From Tenacibaculum singaporense (lineage in GTDB: Bacteria; Bacteroidota; Bacteroidia; Flavobacteriales; Flavobacteriaceae): a DNA stretch of 64,000 nt. The stretch lies in NCBI RefSeq assembly GCF_003867015.1, contig NZ_CP032548.1:2609001-2673000 (forward strand), read 5' to 3'. The position numbers and the translations under genes were made by a program. This document shows, one piece after another, positions 53,672-63,075 of the stretch (the first letter of the stretch is position 1; every line of letters begins with the position of its first letter). Below the pieces are notes generated by a model. That model was given only the letters and a program-made list of their open reading frames with translations, had not been told where the DNA came from and did no database searches.

Positions 53672-53780
53672 CAAAAAAAGCGAAGAAATTATTTCCTCGC
53701 TTTCAACTTTCTAATTTTCCATAGCAACTCGTACTCAATTACTAGTACATTTTACGTACAGCAAACATACCATTGTTCTC
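53672..53780 (-). ncRNA. Candidate short RNA with terminator, possible micro-ORFs
   Basis: On the minus strand TACTTTTT (53795..53788; one mismatch to TAnnTTTG) is followed by about 105 bases to an 11-bp hairpin (53679-53689 with 53691-53701, one G-T pair) and a run of seven Ts. It contains a 8-codon ATG frame (53768..53742, MFAVRKMY) and, in the -1 frame, a coding-like run ending in EYELLWKIRKLKARK with stop at 53691..53689. Lies between the TPR-AraC gene and the polysaccharide block. Short RNA, micro-protein or both are possible. Confidence 0.45.
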
Positions 53781-53855
53781 CCCATTAAAAAAGTATTATA
53801 TGTCGTATTTTATAAAAAGCACGAACAAAAATGTTATATTTGATTACTGAAAATT

Positions 53856-53871
53856 GCTTTTTGTAAAAAGC
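53856..53871. repeat. Palindrome GCTTTTTGTAAAAAGC upstream of the TPR-AraC gene
   Basis: A 16-base near-perfect palindrome 31 bases before the ATG of the TPR-AraC regulator. Similar CTTTTTATAAAAAG palindromes occur at 62842-62855 and 63124-63137 behind the other AraC-type gene. It may be an operator; chance in AT-rich DNA is not excluded. Confidence 0.35.
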
Positions 53872-53901
53872 ATATGTTCCCTTTTTTGACTTTTGTATAA
53901 A

Positions 53902-55611
53902 ATGACCAGATATTTACTTATCATATTTGTTACTCTTTCTTTTTCAAAGAAAATCGTTTCACAAACAAAGTATTTAGATTCTATTCATAGAAATAAAGTT
54001 TATTATTTTAAAAACTTAAATAATGATAGTTTATTCTATTACTCTAAAAAGTTACAGCAATCTAATAATAAACTGTCAAAAGTAATAGGTATTTCTGCAG
54101 AAGCCTATGCATACCATAGGCTGAAGAAATACAAAGAGGCCGAAGAAACAGCGCTAAGACTAGTAGAAAAAACCAACTATTTCTTGAACAATTCCACAAA
54201 CGAAAAACAAGCCTTTCTTGAAGCTAAAGTATCTGGTTTAAACAGGCTCTTTTGGATTAAAAAAAATCAAGAAGATTATACTAAAGCATATGAGTATTTA
54301 ATTCAAATGCAAAGTTCTAATGAACAACATCCTAATAAAAAGGATGTAAAATACTTAAGATATAAAATAATTATCAAAACATTAAAAGCAATTATAAATC
54401 AAGCTTTAAACATGAATTTTGAAGCTAAGCAGATTTTATTAAGCGCATACAGCGATAGTAATTCTGAAGCTTTTAGTAACCTTAAAGATAATCGTTTTTT
54501 ACAACAAAAAGCTGACCTTCTCAATTCTCTAGGAAATGCATACTTATCAATTAATAGAACTGACATTCAAAATAAAAATCATAATAAATCTTATCTTGAT
54601 TCAGCTTCTTATTATTATGACAAGGCCTTTGAAATAACTAAGCTTTTTAATCCTCCTCATGAAGATTCTGAGATTATTTATAATTTAAGAAAAACTGAAG
54701 TATTAATTGCCAGAAAAGAATTTTCTAAAGCAGTTGATTTAATTAATAATTATAAAAACATAAGTAATGGTTACCCTTATTTTCATAGAGAATATTTTCA
54801 GAAAGCTATTTGTTTTCACAACTTGAAAAAATCTGATTCTACTATTTACTACTCAAACAAGTTTTTAAAAAATCAAGAGAAATGTGAAACAAGCAAACTA
54901 ATTACTATTTACGACATACTTTCTAAGGAATATAACAACTTAAACAAATTAGACAGTGCTTACAAATACTCTAAACTTACTTTAGACCAGTATAATTTAG
55001 CAAAAAGCTCTAAGGATAAAACATTTAATTTATTTTATAATAACAACTTTGAGCAAGCTCAACAGCTCAATAAAACAATAGAAGAAAGAGAAGCTACAAA
55101 ACAACGTAATCTTATTATATCTTTTATCATCTTACTACTAACTTTTTTCATTATTACTTTTTACCTCATAAGAAAAGAGAAAGAAAAGAAAAAAGAACTT
55201 ATTTTGATAATGAATAAAAACAAGCCTGCTGAAATAGAAAAAAAAGAATATAATATTGATGAAGCTTTAGAAACTAAAATTCTTGACGAATTTAAAAACG
55301 TAACTAAAAACTCAGATTTTCTAAAACCTGAGTTTTCAATCAACTATATTGCTGATAAATTAGAAACCAACACTACTTATATTTCATTTGTTTTTAACAA
55401 ACATCATGAAGAGTCTTTTAAACAGTATTGTACTAAGCTTAAAATTAATTATGTAGTAGAAAAACTAAAGACAGATAAAAACTTTAGAAAATATTCTATA
55501 CAAGCCATAGCTGAAGAAATAGGTTACACCAACGCATCTGCTTTTACAAGAGCGTTTAAAAAACATATTGGTATAACCCCTTCTGCCTTCTTAAAAGATA
55601 TTGAAAACTAG
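53902..55611 (+). CDS. TPR-containing membrane regulator with AraC-type DNA-binding domain
   Basis: 569 residues from the ATG at 53902 (the frame opens 9 bases earlier with TTG). An N-terminal signal-anchor-like stretch (YLLIIFVTLSFSK) is followed by about 350 residues of helical TPR-like repeats (SASYYYDKAFEITKLFNPP, LITIYDILSKEYNNLNKLD). A transmembrane helix near 403-423 (IISFIILLLTFFIITFYLI) is followed by a cytoplasmic AraC-type double helix-turn-helix (about 455-569; FKQYCTKLKINYVVEKLK, AIAEEIGYTNASAFTRAFKK). Senses a periplasmic signal and binds DNA directly, a design common in Bacteroidota. Ends 4 bases inside the convergent yfhO. Confidence 0.9.
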   Translation: MTRYLLIIFVTLSFSKKIVSQTKYLDSIHRNKVYYFKNLNNDSLFYYSKKLQQSNNKLSKVIGISAEAYAYHRLKKYKEAEETALRLVEKTNYFLNNSTNEKQAFLEAKVSGLNRLFWIKKNQEDYTKAYEYLIQMQSSNEQHPNKKDVKYLRYKIIIKTLKAIINQALNMNFEAKQILLSAYSDSNSEAFSNLKDNRFLQQKADLLNSLGNAYLSINRTDIQNKNHNKSYLDSASYYYDKAFEITKLFNPPHEDSEIIYNLRKTEVLIARKEFSKAVDLINNYKNISNGYPYFHREYFQKAICFHNLKKSDSTIYYSNKFLKNQEKCETSKLITIYDILSKEYNNLNKLDSAYKYSKLTLDQYNLAKSSKDKTFNLFYNNNFEQAQQLNKTIEEREATKQRNLIISFIILLLTFFIITFYLIRKEKEKKKELILIMNKNKPAEIEKKEYNIDEALETKILDEFKNVTKNSDFLKPEFSINYIADKLETNTTYISFVFNKHHEESFKQYCTKLKINYVVEKLKTDKNFRKYSIQAIAEEIGYTNASAFTRAFKKHIGITPSAFLKDIEN

Positions 55612-58001
55612 TTCTTCTTCTTTTTTATAACAAACCAACCAATAGGTATTATGAATAGAAAAGCATAACAAAGTAAAGACAATGAACTTCCTGTTTTAAT
55701 TACTGCAGGCTCATATTTAAAAGTTATTTTATGTTTTCCTACAGGAACTTCTAATCCTCTTAAAACATAGTTTACTCTATAATATGGCACACTTTCTCCA
55801 TCAATATATGCGTTCCATCCATCTTTGTAATAGATTTCAGAAAATACAGCAAATTGTTCTGAAGTTGTGCTTGCTTCGTATATCAATTCAGTAAGATCTT
55901 TCTTTACTAGATTAATTGTAGCAATTGAATCTTTTTGAAACACATCGGCTTTTAGATTAAACTCGTTTGAGTTTATAACCGCTTCTGATTTAGTATTCAA
56001 ACTATCTAATGCTATAATTTCTTCATTAGCTGAAGATACTTTTTTTAATGAGTTTACAAACCATGCATTCCCATTAGCTTCTGGATTCTCTTGAAATTGT
56101 TCATCGCTAATAATAAAGTACTTAGTATTTAACATATTTAGCACTTCCATATTATTTTTAGCTATTTGATAATCAAACAACTCTTGATAACGTTTCATCT
56201 TGGCAGCATGGTACCCTCCTATCGAATTGTGAAAATAAGAAGTTCTACCGTCTTGCATAGGACTTACGCTAAAATTAACAACTCTATAATATCCTTTATC
56301 CTTTAAAATTTCTGCATCAGCTTTTGTTGCTGTAAATGGTTTTTGTACTCTTCTAGCTGAAGTGAAATCTTCCTTGTTAACATAATTAGCATCTATTGAG
56401 ACTAAATCAAAAATTATTAATCCTCCCAATACAATTAACACAGGTACTTGCTTAAATTTTCCTTTCAAATAAAACCACAACATTCCTGCAACAGCTAAAA
56501 CCAATAAAAGAGAACGTAAACTATCGTTAAATAACATTGATTTTCTATCTGCAATTAAAGCATCAATTAACTCTGGAAGTTGCTGATATTGTGCATCACG
56601 TAATCCTTCAAAAGCGAACAAACTAGATCCAAACAATAAGAACAATAAAGAAATACCTCCGACAATGTAAAAAGCTTTCTTTACTGCATTTTCTTTTTCT
56701 TCGGAAGAATTCTCAGAAGAGAAAAATTCTTTTAATGCCAGAATTCCTAACAATGGAACACATAATTCTGCTATTACTTGAATAGACGAAACTGCTCTAA
56801 ATTTATTATATAAAGGTATATAGTCGATAAAGAAGTTCGTTATTATAGAAAAGTTTTTACCCCAACTTAATACGATAGAAAAAATGGTAGCTGCCACCAA
56901 CCAATATTTTAATCGTCCTTTTACTAGGAAAATTCCTAAAAAGAATAAGAAAAAAACTATCGCACCAATATAAGCTGGTGCTTCAACAATAGGTTGTTTC
57001 CCCCAATAAGTCAACACTTGACTAGAATACTCTTTTGCTACACTTCTACCAGCATTTTGCTCTAAAACTTGATAAAAGTTTGAGTCTTCTCCCAACTCTT
57101 CAACTGTTCCTCCTCCCATAAAACGAGGAATCATCAAGTTAAATGTTTCGGCTATTCCATAGCTATATTCAGTTATATACTCCTTACCTAACCCAGTAGA
57201 CTTTTCTTTTGATGTTCCATCAGGGTTAATTGTTAGTTCTGATTTTCCTCTCGTACTATAATCAGCATACTCTTTCATTGCTAACAACCTAGTAGAATTA
57301 GCTCCAATACCAATTAACATTGCTGCAACCAAAATAGCTGATTGTTTAAAAAACACAGGTAATGTTCTCGATTTAAAAGCTTCAACACCTTCAACAATTA
57401 CCAAAATCAACAAACAAAATCCTAAATAATAAGTCATCTGTGGATGATTTGAATAAACTTCTAAAGCCATTGCTAAAGCCGTTAAAATAAACCCAAGTAA
57501 ATATCTTTTTCTAAAAATATAAATTACTCCTGCAATCACCATTGGCATATAACCTATAGCATGTGCTTTCGCATTGTGTCCTGCTCCAAAAATAATTATC
57601 AGATAGGTAGAAAACCCAAAGGACAAACTTCCTAAAACAGCTAGTTTCCAATCAACTTTTAAGGCAGTTAATAATAAGAAAAAACTTAAAAAATATAAGA
57701 AAAGATAATCCGCAGGTCTAGGTAAAAAGCGAATAACTTTATCAACATAACGTACAAAGTCATTCGGATAATAAGCACTTACCTGATATGCTGGCATTCC
57801 ACTAAAAGCATTATCTAACCAATAAGGCTCTTCTCCTTTTTCAGCTCTGTATTCTTTTACATCTTTTGACATTCCTATAAACTGAGTAATGTCACTTTGT
57901 TTAATTTGTTTTCCGCTTAAAACCGGGTTAAAATACAATACAGATGCTATTGCAAAAACAATAATTGCTATTGCAAACGGTAAAAATTTCTTTAAGTTCA
58001 T
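55608..58001 (-). CDS. YfhO-family membrane protein
   Basis: 797 residues, about 13 membrane segments, related to the GT-C-like YfhO family that glycosylates lipoteichoic acid in Firmicutes. N-terminal helix (FLPFAIAIIVFAIASVLYF) then QSDITQFIGMSKDVKEY, and DNAFSGMPAYQVSAYYP, the loop carrying the family's conserved Asp residues, followed by helices. A large C-terminal extracytoplasmic part (about 520-760) precedes a last helix and KKKN. Donor and acceptor in a Gram-negative are unknown. Follows DUF4834 after 2 bases. Confidence 0.85.
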   Translation of the reverse strand: MNLKKFLPFAIAIIVFAIASVLYFNPVLSGKQIKQSDITQFIGMSKDVKEYRAEKGEEPYWLDNAFSGMPAYQVSAYYPNDFVRYVDKVIRFLPRPADYLFLYFLSFFLLLTALKVDWKLAVLGSLSFGFSTYLIIIFGAGHNAKAHAIGYMPMVIAGVIYIFRKRYLLGFILTALAMALEVYSNHPQMTYYLGFCLLILVIVEGVEAFKSRTLPVFFKQSAILVAAMLIGIGANSTRLLAMKEYADYSTRGKSELTINPDGTSKEKSTGLGKEYITEYSYGIAETFNLMIPRFMGGGTVEELGEDSNFYQVLEQNAGRSVAKEYSSQVLTYWGKQPIVEAPAYIGAIVFFLFFLGIFLVKGRLKYWLVAATIFSIVLSWGKNFSIITNFFIDYIPLYNKFRAVSSIQVIAELCVPLLGILALKEFFSSENSSEEKENAVKKAFYIVGGISLLFLLFGSSLFAFEGLRDAQYQQLPELIDALIADRKSMLFNDSLRSLLLVLAVAGMLWFYLKGKFKQVPVLIVLGGLIIFDLVSIDANYVNKEDFTSARRVQKPFTATKADAEILKDKGYYRVVNFSVSPMQDGRTSYFHNSIGGYHAAKMKRYQELFDYQIAKNNMEVLNMLNTKYFIISDEQFQENPEANGNAWFVNSLKKVSSANEEIIALDSLNTKSEAVINSNEFNLKADVFQKDSIATINLVKKDLTELIYEASTTSEQFAVFSEIYYKDGWNAYIDGESVPYYRVNYVLRGLEVPVGKHKITFKYEPAVIKTGSSLSLLCYAFLFIIPIGWFVIKKKKN

Positions 58002-58003
58002 GG

Positions 58004-58285
58004 TTAGTCTATTTCTTCATAGTCAACGTACTCGCCAACAGAATTATTACTTTCTTTAGAATTACTTGGCTTTTTATCAATAACAGTTTTTCCTACTTCA
58101 ACATCAGATGCTTGTTGTTGGTTTCTATACTGTTGTTCAGCTTTCTTTTGTACTTTGTCTACTGCTTTTTTTATTAAGTATGGTCCAAAAAGTTTCGCTA
58201 AAAACTTAATAACGTAATAAACTAACAGAATAATTAATATGGTTTTTAAAAAATTCACAGGTCCAGCTTCATTTAAATAAGTCAT
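58004..58285 (-). CDS. DUF4834 family protein
   Basis: 93 residues: one membrane helix (FLKTILIILLVYYVIKFLA), then a basic amphipathic segment (KKAVDKVQKKAEQQYRNQQQ) and an acidic tail (EYVDYEEID). Matches the small DUF4834 family of flavobacteria. It lies 2 bases upstream of yfhO, so the two form one transcript. Function unknown; perhaps a partner of the YfhO protein. Confidence 0.8.
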   Translation of the reverse strand: MTYLNEAGPVNFLKTILIILLVYYVIKFLAKLFGPYLIKKAVDKVQKKAEQQYRNQQQASDVEVGKTVIDKKPSNSKESNNSVGEYVDYEEID

Positions 58286-58389
58286 CTTTTTCTTAAAATA
58301 AAAAAATCAATCAAAAATAACAATTTGAAGCAAAAGGAAGCGTTAAGAGTTTACAAAACTTATATTATATAGGTAATTGTATTTTTACG

Positions 58390-58397
58390 TATGTTTG
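58390..58397 (+). promoter_or_regulatory. -7 box TATGTTTG for the outer-membrane protein gene
   Basis: Exact TAnnTTTG match 28 bases before the preferred ATG at 58425. It falls inside the longer alternative frame, which supports the shorter start. Confidence 0.5.
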
Positions 58398-58424
58398 TAC
58401 AACCTGAAAATTTGGATTTATTAT

Positions 58425-59768
58425 ATGATTAAGAAACTTCTTATCCTTTTTGTTTTTTGCTCTATTCTAACTACTAACGCGCAATATACACCTGTTATAA
58501 ATTCAAATAAGCCAGGTTTTTCTGAAAGCCCTTATAGTGTTGGCTCGGGTGTTTATCAGTTCGAAACAAGTATTTTTTATAGAAAAATGAATGCTACACC
58601 AACTTTTAGCAATCCTGAAGCCTTAGGATTAAACTTGTTTTTTAGAACCAGCTTTATTTCTGAAAAATTAGAAGTAAACTTTAATACTTCTTTACAAAGA
58701 GATAAAATAGCATTTAAAAACATTTTTGAGTCATCATATAATAAAACAGGGTTAAGTCAATTTAGTCTAGGTGCAAAATATTTGATTTATGCTCCTAAAT
58801 ATGATGATAAGAGCAAAGAAATAAGAAGTTGGAAAAAAAGACATTCTTTCGACTGGAAAAGGTGGATACCACACATTGGTGTTTCTGCTGGTATAAATAT
58901 TGGAAGTTTTTTAACTGATTATCATGAAAGAGGTGGGTTTAGTCCTAAAGTTGGTATTTTATTACAAAATGAATTTTCTGACAAATTAAATGTAATTACT
59001 AACCTACATTATGATTATATTGGAACTGATTTTTCTCAACTTTCTTACATAGTAACGGGTACCTATAACTTTAATGATTATTGGTCTGGTTTTGCTGAAA
59101 TACAAGGTATTTTTGAAGAATATGAGAAAAAAACTAATATAGGAGCAGGTGCCGCCTATCTTTTTAGTGAAAACTTACAGTTCAATGCTTCTTTAAGGGC
59201 AAACTTACAACAAGATGAAATTGGTATATATAGTTCTTTAGGAGTATCATACAGACTTAATAGACATAAAGACGATTTTGTTGAAATAGATGAATTTGGA
59301 AACAAGATTGAAGAAGAAAAACCTGTTAAGTATGACGAGAATAGGAATTTCTTTGGTCGAATGTTTAGTAAAGTAGGAAAACTATTTTCTAAAAAAGAGA
59401 AGAGAAAAGTTGATTTAGATAATGACTCAGGTAATGGAGAGCTTTTAAACGAAAAACCTAAGAGAGAACGCCAAGGGTCTTTGGTTGATATGATTGTTAA
59501 AGAAGATAAAAAACAAAAGAAAAAAACAGCTAAAGAAGAAAGAAAAGCTGCTAAAAAAGCTAAGAAGAAAGCCGAAAAAGAAGCGAGGCGTAAAGAAAAA
59601 GAACGCTTAAAACTTGAGAAACAAATTAAAAAAGAAGAAGAAAAAGAGGCTAAGCGTAAAGAAAAAGAACGTTTAAAGCTTGAAAAAGAAATAAAAAAGC
59701 TAGAAGAAGAAATTAAAAAAGAAGAACAACAAGAGAAAGAAAAGGAAAAAGAAAAGGAGGATAATTAA
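58425..59768 (+). CDS. Outer-membrane beta-barrel protein with Lys/Glu-rich C-terminal tail
   Basis: 447 residues from the ATG at 58425, chosen because the signal peptide (KKLLILFVFCSILTTNAQ) starts there and a -7 box lies just upstream. A barrel domain of the 'transporter'/MetA-type kind (NKPGFSESPYSVGSGVYQFE, SQFSLGAKYLIYAP, NFNDYWSGFAEIQGIFEEYE) spans about 20-270. The last 120-150 residues are an unusual charged tail of KKAKKKAEKEARRKEKERLK repeats. Such a tail beyond an outer-membrane barrel would lie in the periplasm. Function unknown. Next gene begins 18 bases later. Confidence 0.82.
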   Translation: MIKKLLILFVFCSILTTNAQYTPVINSNKPGFSESPYSVGSGVYQFETSIFYRKMNATPTFSNPEALGLNLFFRTSFISEKLEVNFNTSLQRDKIAFKNIFESSYNKTGLSQFSLGAKYLIYAPKYDDKSKEIRSWKKRHSFDWKRWIPHIGVSAGINIGSFLTDYHERGGFSPKVGILLQNEFSDKLNVITNLHYDYIGTDFSQLSYIVTGTYNFNDYWSGFAEIQGIFEEYEKKTNIGAGAAYLFSENLQFNASLRANLQQDEIGIYSSLGVSYRLNRHKDDFVEIDEFGNKIEEEKPVKYDENRNFFGRMFSKVGKLFSKKEKRKVDLDNDSGNGELLNEKPKRERQGSLVDMIVKEDKKQKKKTAKEERKAAKKAKKKAEKEARRKEKERLKLEKQIKKEEEKEAKRKEKERLKLEKEIKKLEEEIKKEEQQEKEKEKEKEDN

Positions 59769-59786
59769 AAGCCTTAAATTTGTAAA

Positions 59787-60905
59787 ATGATTCAAATTAA
59801 AGAAATAACTACCAAAAAGGGAATGAAACAATTTGTTAAGTTTCCTTTTTCTCTTTATAAAAACAATAAGTACTGGGTTCCTCCTATTATTAAGGGTGAA
59901 ATTGAAAGCTTTGACAAAAATAAAAATCCTGTTTTTGAACATGCCAAAGCTCGTTTTTTCTTAGCATTAAAAAACAATGAAATAGTTGGTAGAGTTGTAG
60001 CTATTATCAATTCTTATGAAGTAGAAAAGCAGCATATAAAAAAAATACGTTTTGGCTGGTTTGATGTTATTGATAATATTGAAGTATCTAAAGCTTTACT
60101 AAATAAAGTTGCTGAAATAGGTCGCGAAAATAACTTAGAATACATAGAAGGTCCTGTTGGTTTTAATAATTTAGATAAAACAGGAGTTCTTATTGAAGGG
60201 TTTGACCACATTGGAACTATGATTACATGGTACAATCATCCTTATTATGCGAAACACCTAGAGTATTTAGGGTTTACAAAAGAAAAAGAATACATCGAAA
60301 GTATATTCTCTTTCAGTAACGTTGATATTAAGAAATATAGAAAGGCTAGTAATATAATTCAAAGGAGATACAACTTAACTCCTTTAAACTTTACTTCTAC
60401 AGATAAAATTATGCCTTATGTTGATGAAATGTTTAACTTGTTTAGTAAAACATATTCCAAATTATCAACTTATGTGCCTATTTCAGATGCTCAAATAGCT
60501 TATTTTAAAAAGAAATATATAAGCTTTATAAACCCTGAGTATATAAAATTTGTTGTTGACGAAAATCATAAACTAGTCGCATTTGCTATTGTTATGCCTT
60601 CTTTTTCTAAAGCTTTACAAAAAGCAAAAGGAAAACTTTTTCCTTTCGGAATTTTCCACTTGTTGAATGCAAGAAAAAACTCTAAAGATGTTACTTTTTA
60701 TTTAATTGGAGTTGATCCCGAATATCAAAACAAAGGAGTTACAGCCATTATTTTTGAGCAATTTCATCCTATATTTTTGGCTAAAGGAATTCAAAACTGT
60801 ATTAGAACACCTGAACTTGAAGAAAATCATGCAATTCATCAAATTTGGAAAGATTTTAGTCCTAAAATTCACAAAAGAAGAAGAACATACAAACTCGATT
60901 TATAA
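59787..60905 (+). CDS. GNAT-fold protein, uncharacterised
   Basis: 372 residues. An N-terminal GNAT-like half (KFPFSLYKNNKYWVPPI, RFFLALKNNEIVGRVVAIIN) is followed by a second acyltransferase-like half, with YLIGVDPEYQNKGVTAI as the acetyl-CoA motif (Q-x-x-G-V-x-A) near residue 310. Matches large GNAT-related proteins of Bacteroidota; the substrate is unknown. Its stop overlaps the rsmE ATG by one base. A TAAATTTG box at 59775-59782 is very close to the ATG and may be chance. Confidence 0.78.
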   Translation: MIQIKEITTKKGMKQFVKFPFSLYKNNKYWVPPIIKGEIESFDKNKNPVFEHAKARFFLALKNNEIVGRVVAIINSYEVEKQHIKKIRFGWFDVIDNIEVSKALLNKVAEIGRENNLEYIEGPVGFNNLDKTGVLIEGFDHIGTMITWYNHPYYAKHLEYLGFTKEKEYIESIFSFSNVDIKKYRKASNIIQRRYNLTPLNFTSTDKIMPYVDEMFNLFSKTYSKLSTYVPISDAQIAYFKKKYISFINPEYIKFVVDENHKLVAFAIVMPSFSKALQKAKGKLFPFGIFHLLNARKNSKDVTFYLIGVDPEYQNKGVTAIIFEQFHPIFLAKGIQNCIRTPELEENHAIHQIWKDFSPKIHKRRRTYKLDL

Positions 60906-61615
60906 TGCAACTTTTTTATAATCCGGATTTATTAATCACTTCAAAAGAAATTACTTTCAACAAAGATGAAAGTCGTCATATAATTCGTGTTTTGCGGAAA
61001 AAAGAAGGAGATATATTGCATATCACTAATGGAAATGGTATTCTTTTTTTTGCTGAAATAATTATTGGAAATGATAAAAAGTGTATTGCCAAAATTATTA
61101 AATACGAAGAAAAACCTAGTACAAGAGATTATTATTTACACGTAGCTATAGCACCTACGAAAAACAACGATCGCTTAGAATGGTTTTTGGAAAAAGCTAC
61201 AGAAATTGGTATTGATGAAATAACCCCTATTATTTGTAAAAACTCAGAAAGAAAAGTTGTAAAAGTTGACCGTTTAGAAAGAATTATACAATCTGCAATG
61301 AAACAATCACTACAATTTACATTGCCTAAACTTAACCCTCCAATAAATTTTTCTAACTTCATAAAAAATGATTTTTCAGAAGAAATTTTTATTGCTCATT
61401 GTGAAAATGATACTGAAAAAAAGTTTTTAAAAAACGTTGCTTCTCTAACATCAAAATATACCGTGCTTATTGGACCCGAAGGTGATTTTTCTCCTGAAGA
61501 AATACAAGAGTCATTAAACAAGAAATTCATCCCTATTTCTTTAGGAAAGAATAGACTTAGAACAGAAACCGCAGGCTTAAATGTAGTTCAAAGCATATCC
61601 TATTTACATCAATAA
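60905..61615 (+). CDS. rsmE: 16S rRNA (uracil-1498-N3)-methyltransferase
   Basis: SPOUT methyltransferase that modifies U1498 of 16S rRNA using SAM. N-terminal PUA-like part with DESRHIIRVLRKKEGD; the SPOUT knot with TVLIGPEGDFSPEEI and SLGKNRLRTETAG near the C-terminus. It has 236 residues. Its ATG shares a base with the stop of the upstream GNAT gene, so translation is coupled. Confidence 0.95.
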   Translation: MQLFYNPDLLITSKEITFNKDESRHIIRVLRKKEGDILHITNGNGILFFAEIIIGNDKKCIAKIIKYEEKPSTRDYYLHVAIAPTKNNDRLEWFLEKATEIGIDEITPIICKNSERKVVKVDRLERIIQSAMKQSLQFTLPKLNPPINFSNFIKNDFSEEIFIAHCENDTEKKFLKNVASLTSKYTVLIGPEGDFSPEEIQESLNKKFIPISLGKNRLRTETAGLNVVQSISYLHQ

Positions 61616-61655
61616 TTCATTTTTCGTATATTTAGCTCTTTTAAAGTGTTTTATT

Positions 61656-62825
61656 TTGACTACAGCAGATTTTTTTAATCTCTTTTTGTTAATTAGTGCC
61701 ATTCATGGTTTTGCTTTTAGTATAATACTTTTTTGTTCTAAAAATGGACGAGAAAAAAGTATGATATACCTAAACTTATTAATACTTGCAATATCATTAA
61801 ATAACATACAATCTTGGGCTTTAGAAAAAGAGCTCGTTCAACATAAATTTGCTTTAGACTATGTACAAGTGCCTTGGCACTTTTTAGCAATGCCTTTTTT
61901 GTACATGTTTTTAATTCATTATTTAAACCTTGCTGAAAAGTCGTACAAAATATTAAAGATTATAATACCTCTCTTTTTAATTCTTGTTATAGGTCAAATT
62001 AGTTTTGTTCTTTACTACAGCGATTCAGCATCTAGAGAGTACCTAAATTTTATTTATGAACGGTATACTTCTATTGAAGAGATTTTTAGTTTAGTTACTT
62101 CACTAAGTATTTTTGTTTATTCATTTTACATTTTATACAAAAAAGAAAAATTGTTTCCTAAAATTCTATCTTTTGATAATCTTAGATGGATTTATACATT
62201 CTTCATTTTAACTTCAATTGGGTATGCTCTTTGGATTTTAGCTTTAATTGTTAAAGTAAAAATGAACTTCACTGGTTTCTTATTCTCTTATTATCCTTTA
62301 AGAGTTTATACTACCGTCTTAATTTATTGGTTAGGTTACCAAGGGCTAAAACAAATTCGTGTATTAAAGGAGCGTGAAAGAATTAGAGAGTCACTTTTAA
62401 TTGATTTAAATGGTGATTTTAGTGTTGATACAATTAATTTGAACACTGAAAAAAACTTCTCTAAAAATCAAGTAGAAAAACAAAAAGAACAATTTATAGA
62501 AATAGATAAGTTCATTAGATCTAAAAAGAAATTTTTACTTAACAAATATACTCTACAAGATCTATCAAAAGACACAGAGCTAAGTTCTAGCACACTTTCT
62601 CTTATTATTAATAATATTGCTAAAAAATCTTTTACAGATTACTTAAATGAAATGAGAATAGATTTAGCTAAAACACTTTTATTAGACCCCGACTATACTA
62701 GTTATACAATAACTTCTATAGGACTTGAGTCTGGATTCAATTCTAAATCTACATTCTATACAGTTTTCAAAAAGCATACTGGACACACTCCTGTTCAATT
62801 CAAAAGCTTATCACTAGCCGTTTAA
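61656..62825 (+). CDS. Membrane-bound AraC-family transcriptional regulator
   Basis: 389 residues. Seven hydrophobic segments over about 1-225 (FFNLFLLISAIHGFAFSIIL, FLAMPFLYMFLIHYLNL, VYSFYILYK, FTGFLFSYYPLRVYTTVLI) form a sensor. A C-terminal AraC domain spans about 285-389 (LQDLSKDTELSSSTLSLIIN, SIGLESGFNSKSTFYTVFKK, HTGHTPVQFK). The start is TTG at 61656; the first ATG is too late to keep the first segments. Followed by a palindrome-rich intergenic module that may be its target. Confidence 0.87.
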   Translation: MTTADFFNLFLLISAIHGFAFSIILFCSKNGREKSMIYLNLLILAISLNNIQSWALEKELVQHKFALDYVQVPWHFLAMPFLYMFLIHYLNLAEKSYKILKIIIPLFLILVIGQISFVLYYSDSASREYLNFIYERYTSIEEIFSLVTSLSIFVYSFYILYKKEKLFPKILSFDNLRWIYTFFILTSIGYALWILALIVKVKMNFTGFLFSYYPLRVYTTVLIYWLGYQGLKQIRVLKERERIRESLLIDLNGDFSVDTINLNTEKNFSKNQVEKQKEQFIEIDKFIRSKKKFLLNKYTLQDLSKDTELSSSTLSLIINNIAKKSFTDYLNEMRIDLAKTLLLDPDYTSYTITSIGLESGFNSKSTFYTVFKKHTGHTPVQFKSLSLAV

Positions 62826-62836
62826 AATTAAAATCC

Positions 62837-62891
62837 ACTGTCTTTTTATAAAAAGACAGTTCGAAAACGTCCATTTTGGATGTTTTCGAAC
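62837..62891. repeat. Tandem palindromes: 24-base perfect palindrome and 14-bp hairpin
   Basis: 62837-62860 is a perfect palindrome (arms ACTGTCTTTTTA). It overlaps by two bases a hairpin whose arms 62859-62872 and 62878-62891 pair over 14 positions with one G-T pair, loop ATTTT. The first may terminate the AraC gene; the pair together is unusually structured. Confidence 0.6.
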
Positions 62892-63044
62892 CTTTAACTC
62901 CTTATTCTAAAGTATATTTACTTAATGAAATTAAAAAATTAGTAATTGAAAATAGTTGAAGGGGTTTTCAATTTATAATTAAGGTTTCTAATAAAATTAT
63001 TGAGAACGCTTATTCTCAATACGAAAAAGGAAGAGCTATAGCTT

Positions 63045-63075
63045 AAAAACACCAATATTAATATTGGTGTTTTTT
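63045..63075. terminator. Palindromic terminator, module A
   Basis: 30-base perfect palindrome (63045-63074) with A5/T5 ends and one extra T; the core is CACCAATATTAATATTGGTG. Works on either strand. Confidence 0.7.

Noticed and set aside
59775..59782. TAAATTTG promoter box for the GNAT-like gene
   Set aside because: Only 4 bases before the ATG, which would give a leaderless mRNA; the gene is more simply in the transcript of the upstream barrel gene.
59700..59942. Minus-strand 80-codon frame
   Set aside because: Phe/Leu-rich shadow of the Lys/Glu-coding tail.
62955..63044. 27-codon open frame ending in GRAIA
   Set aside because: No start codon and no conservation evidence; it runs through palindromic DNA.
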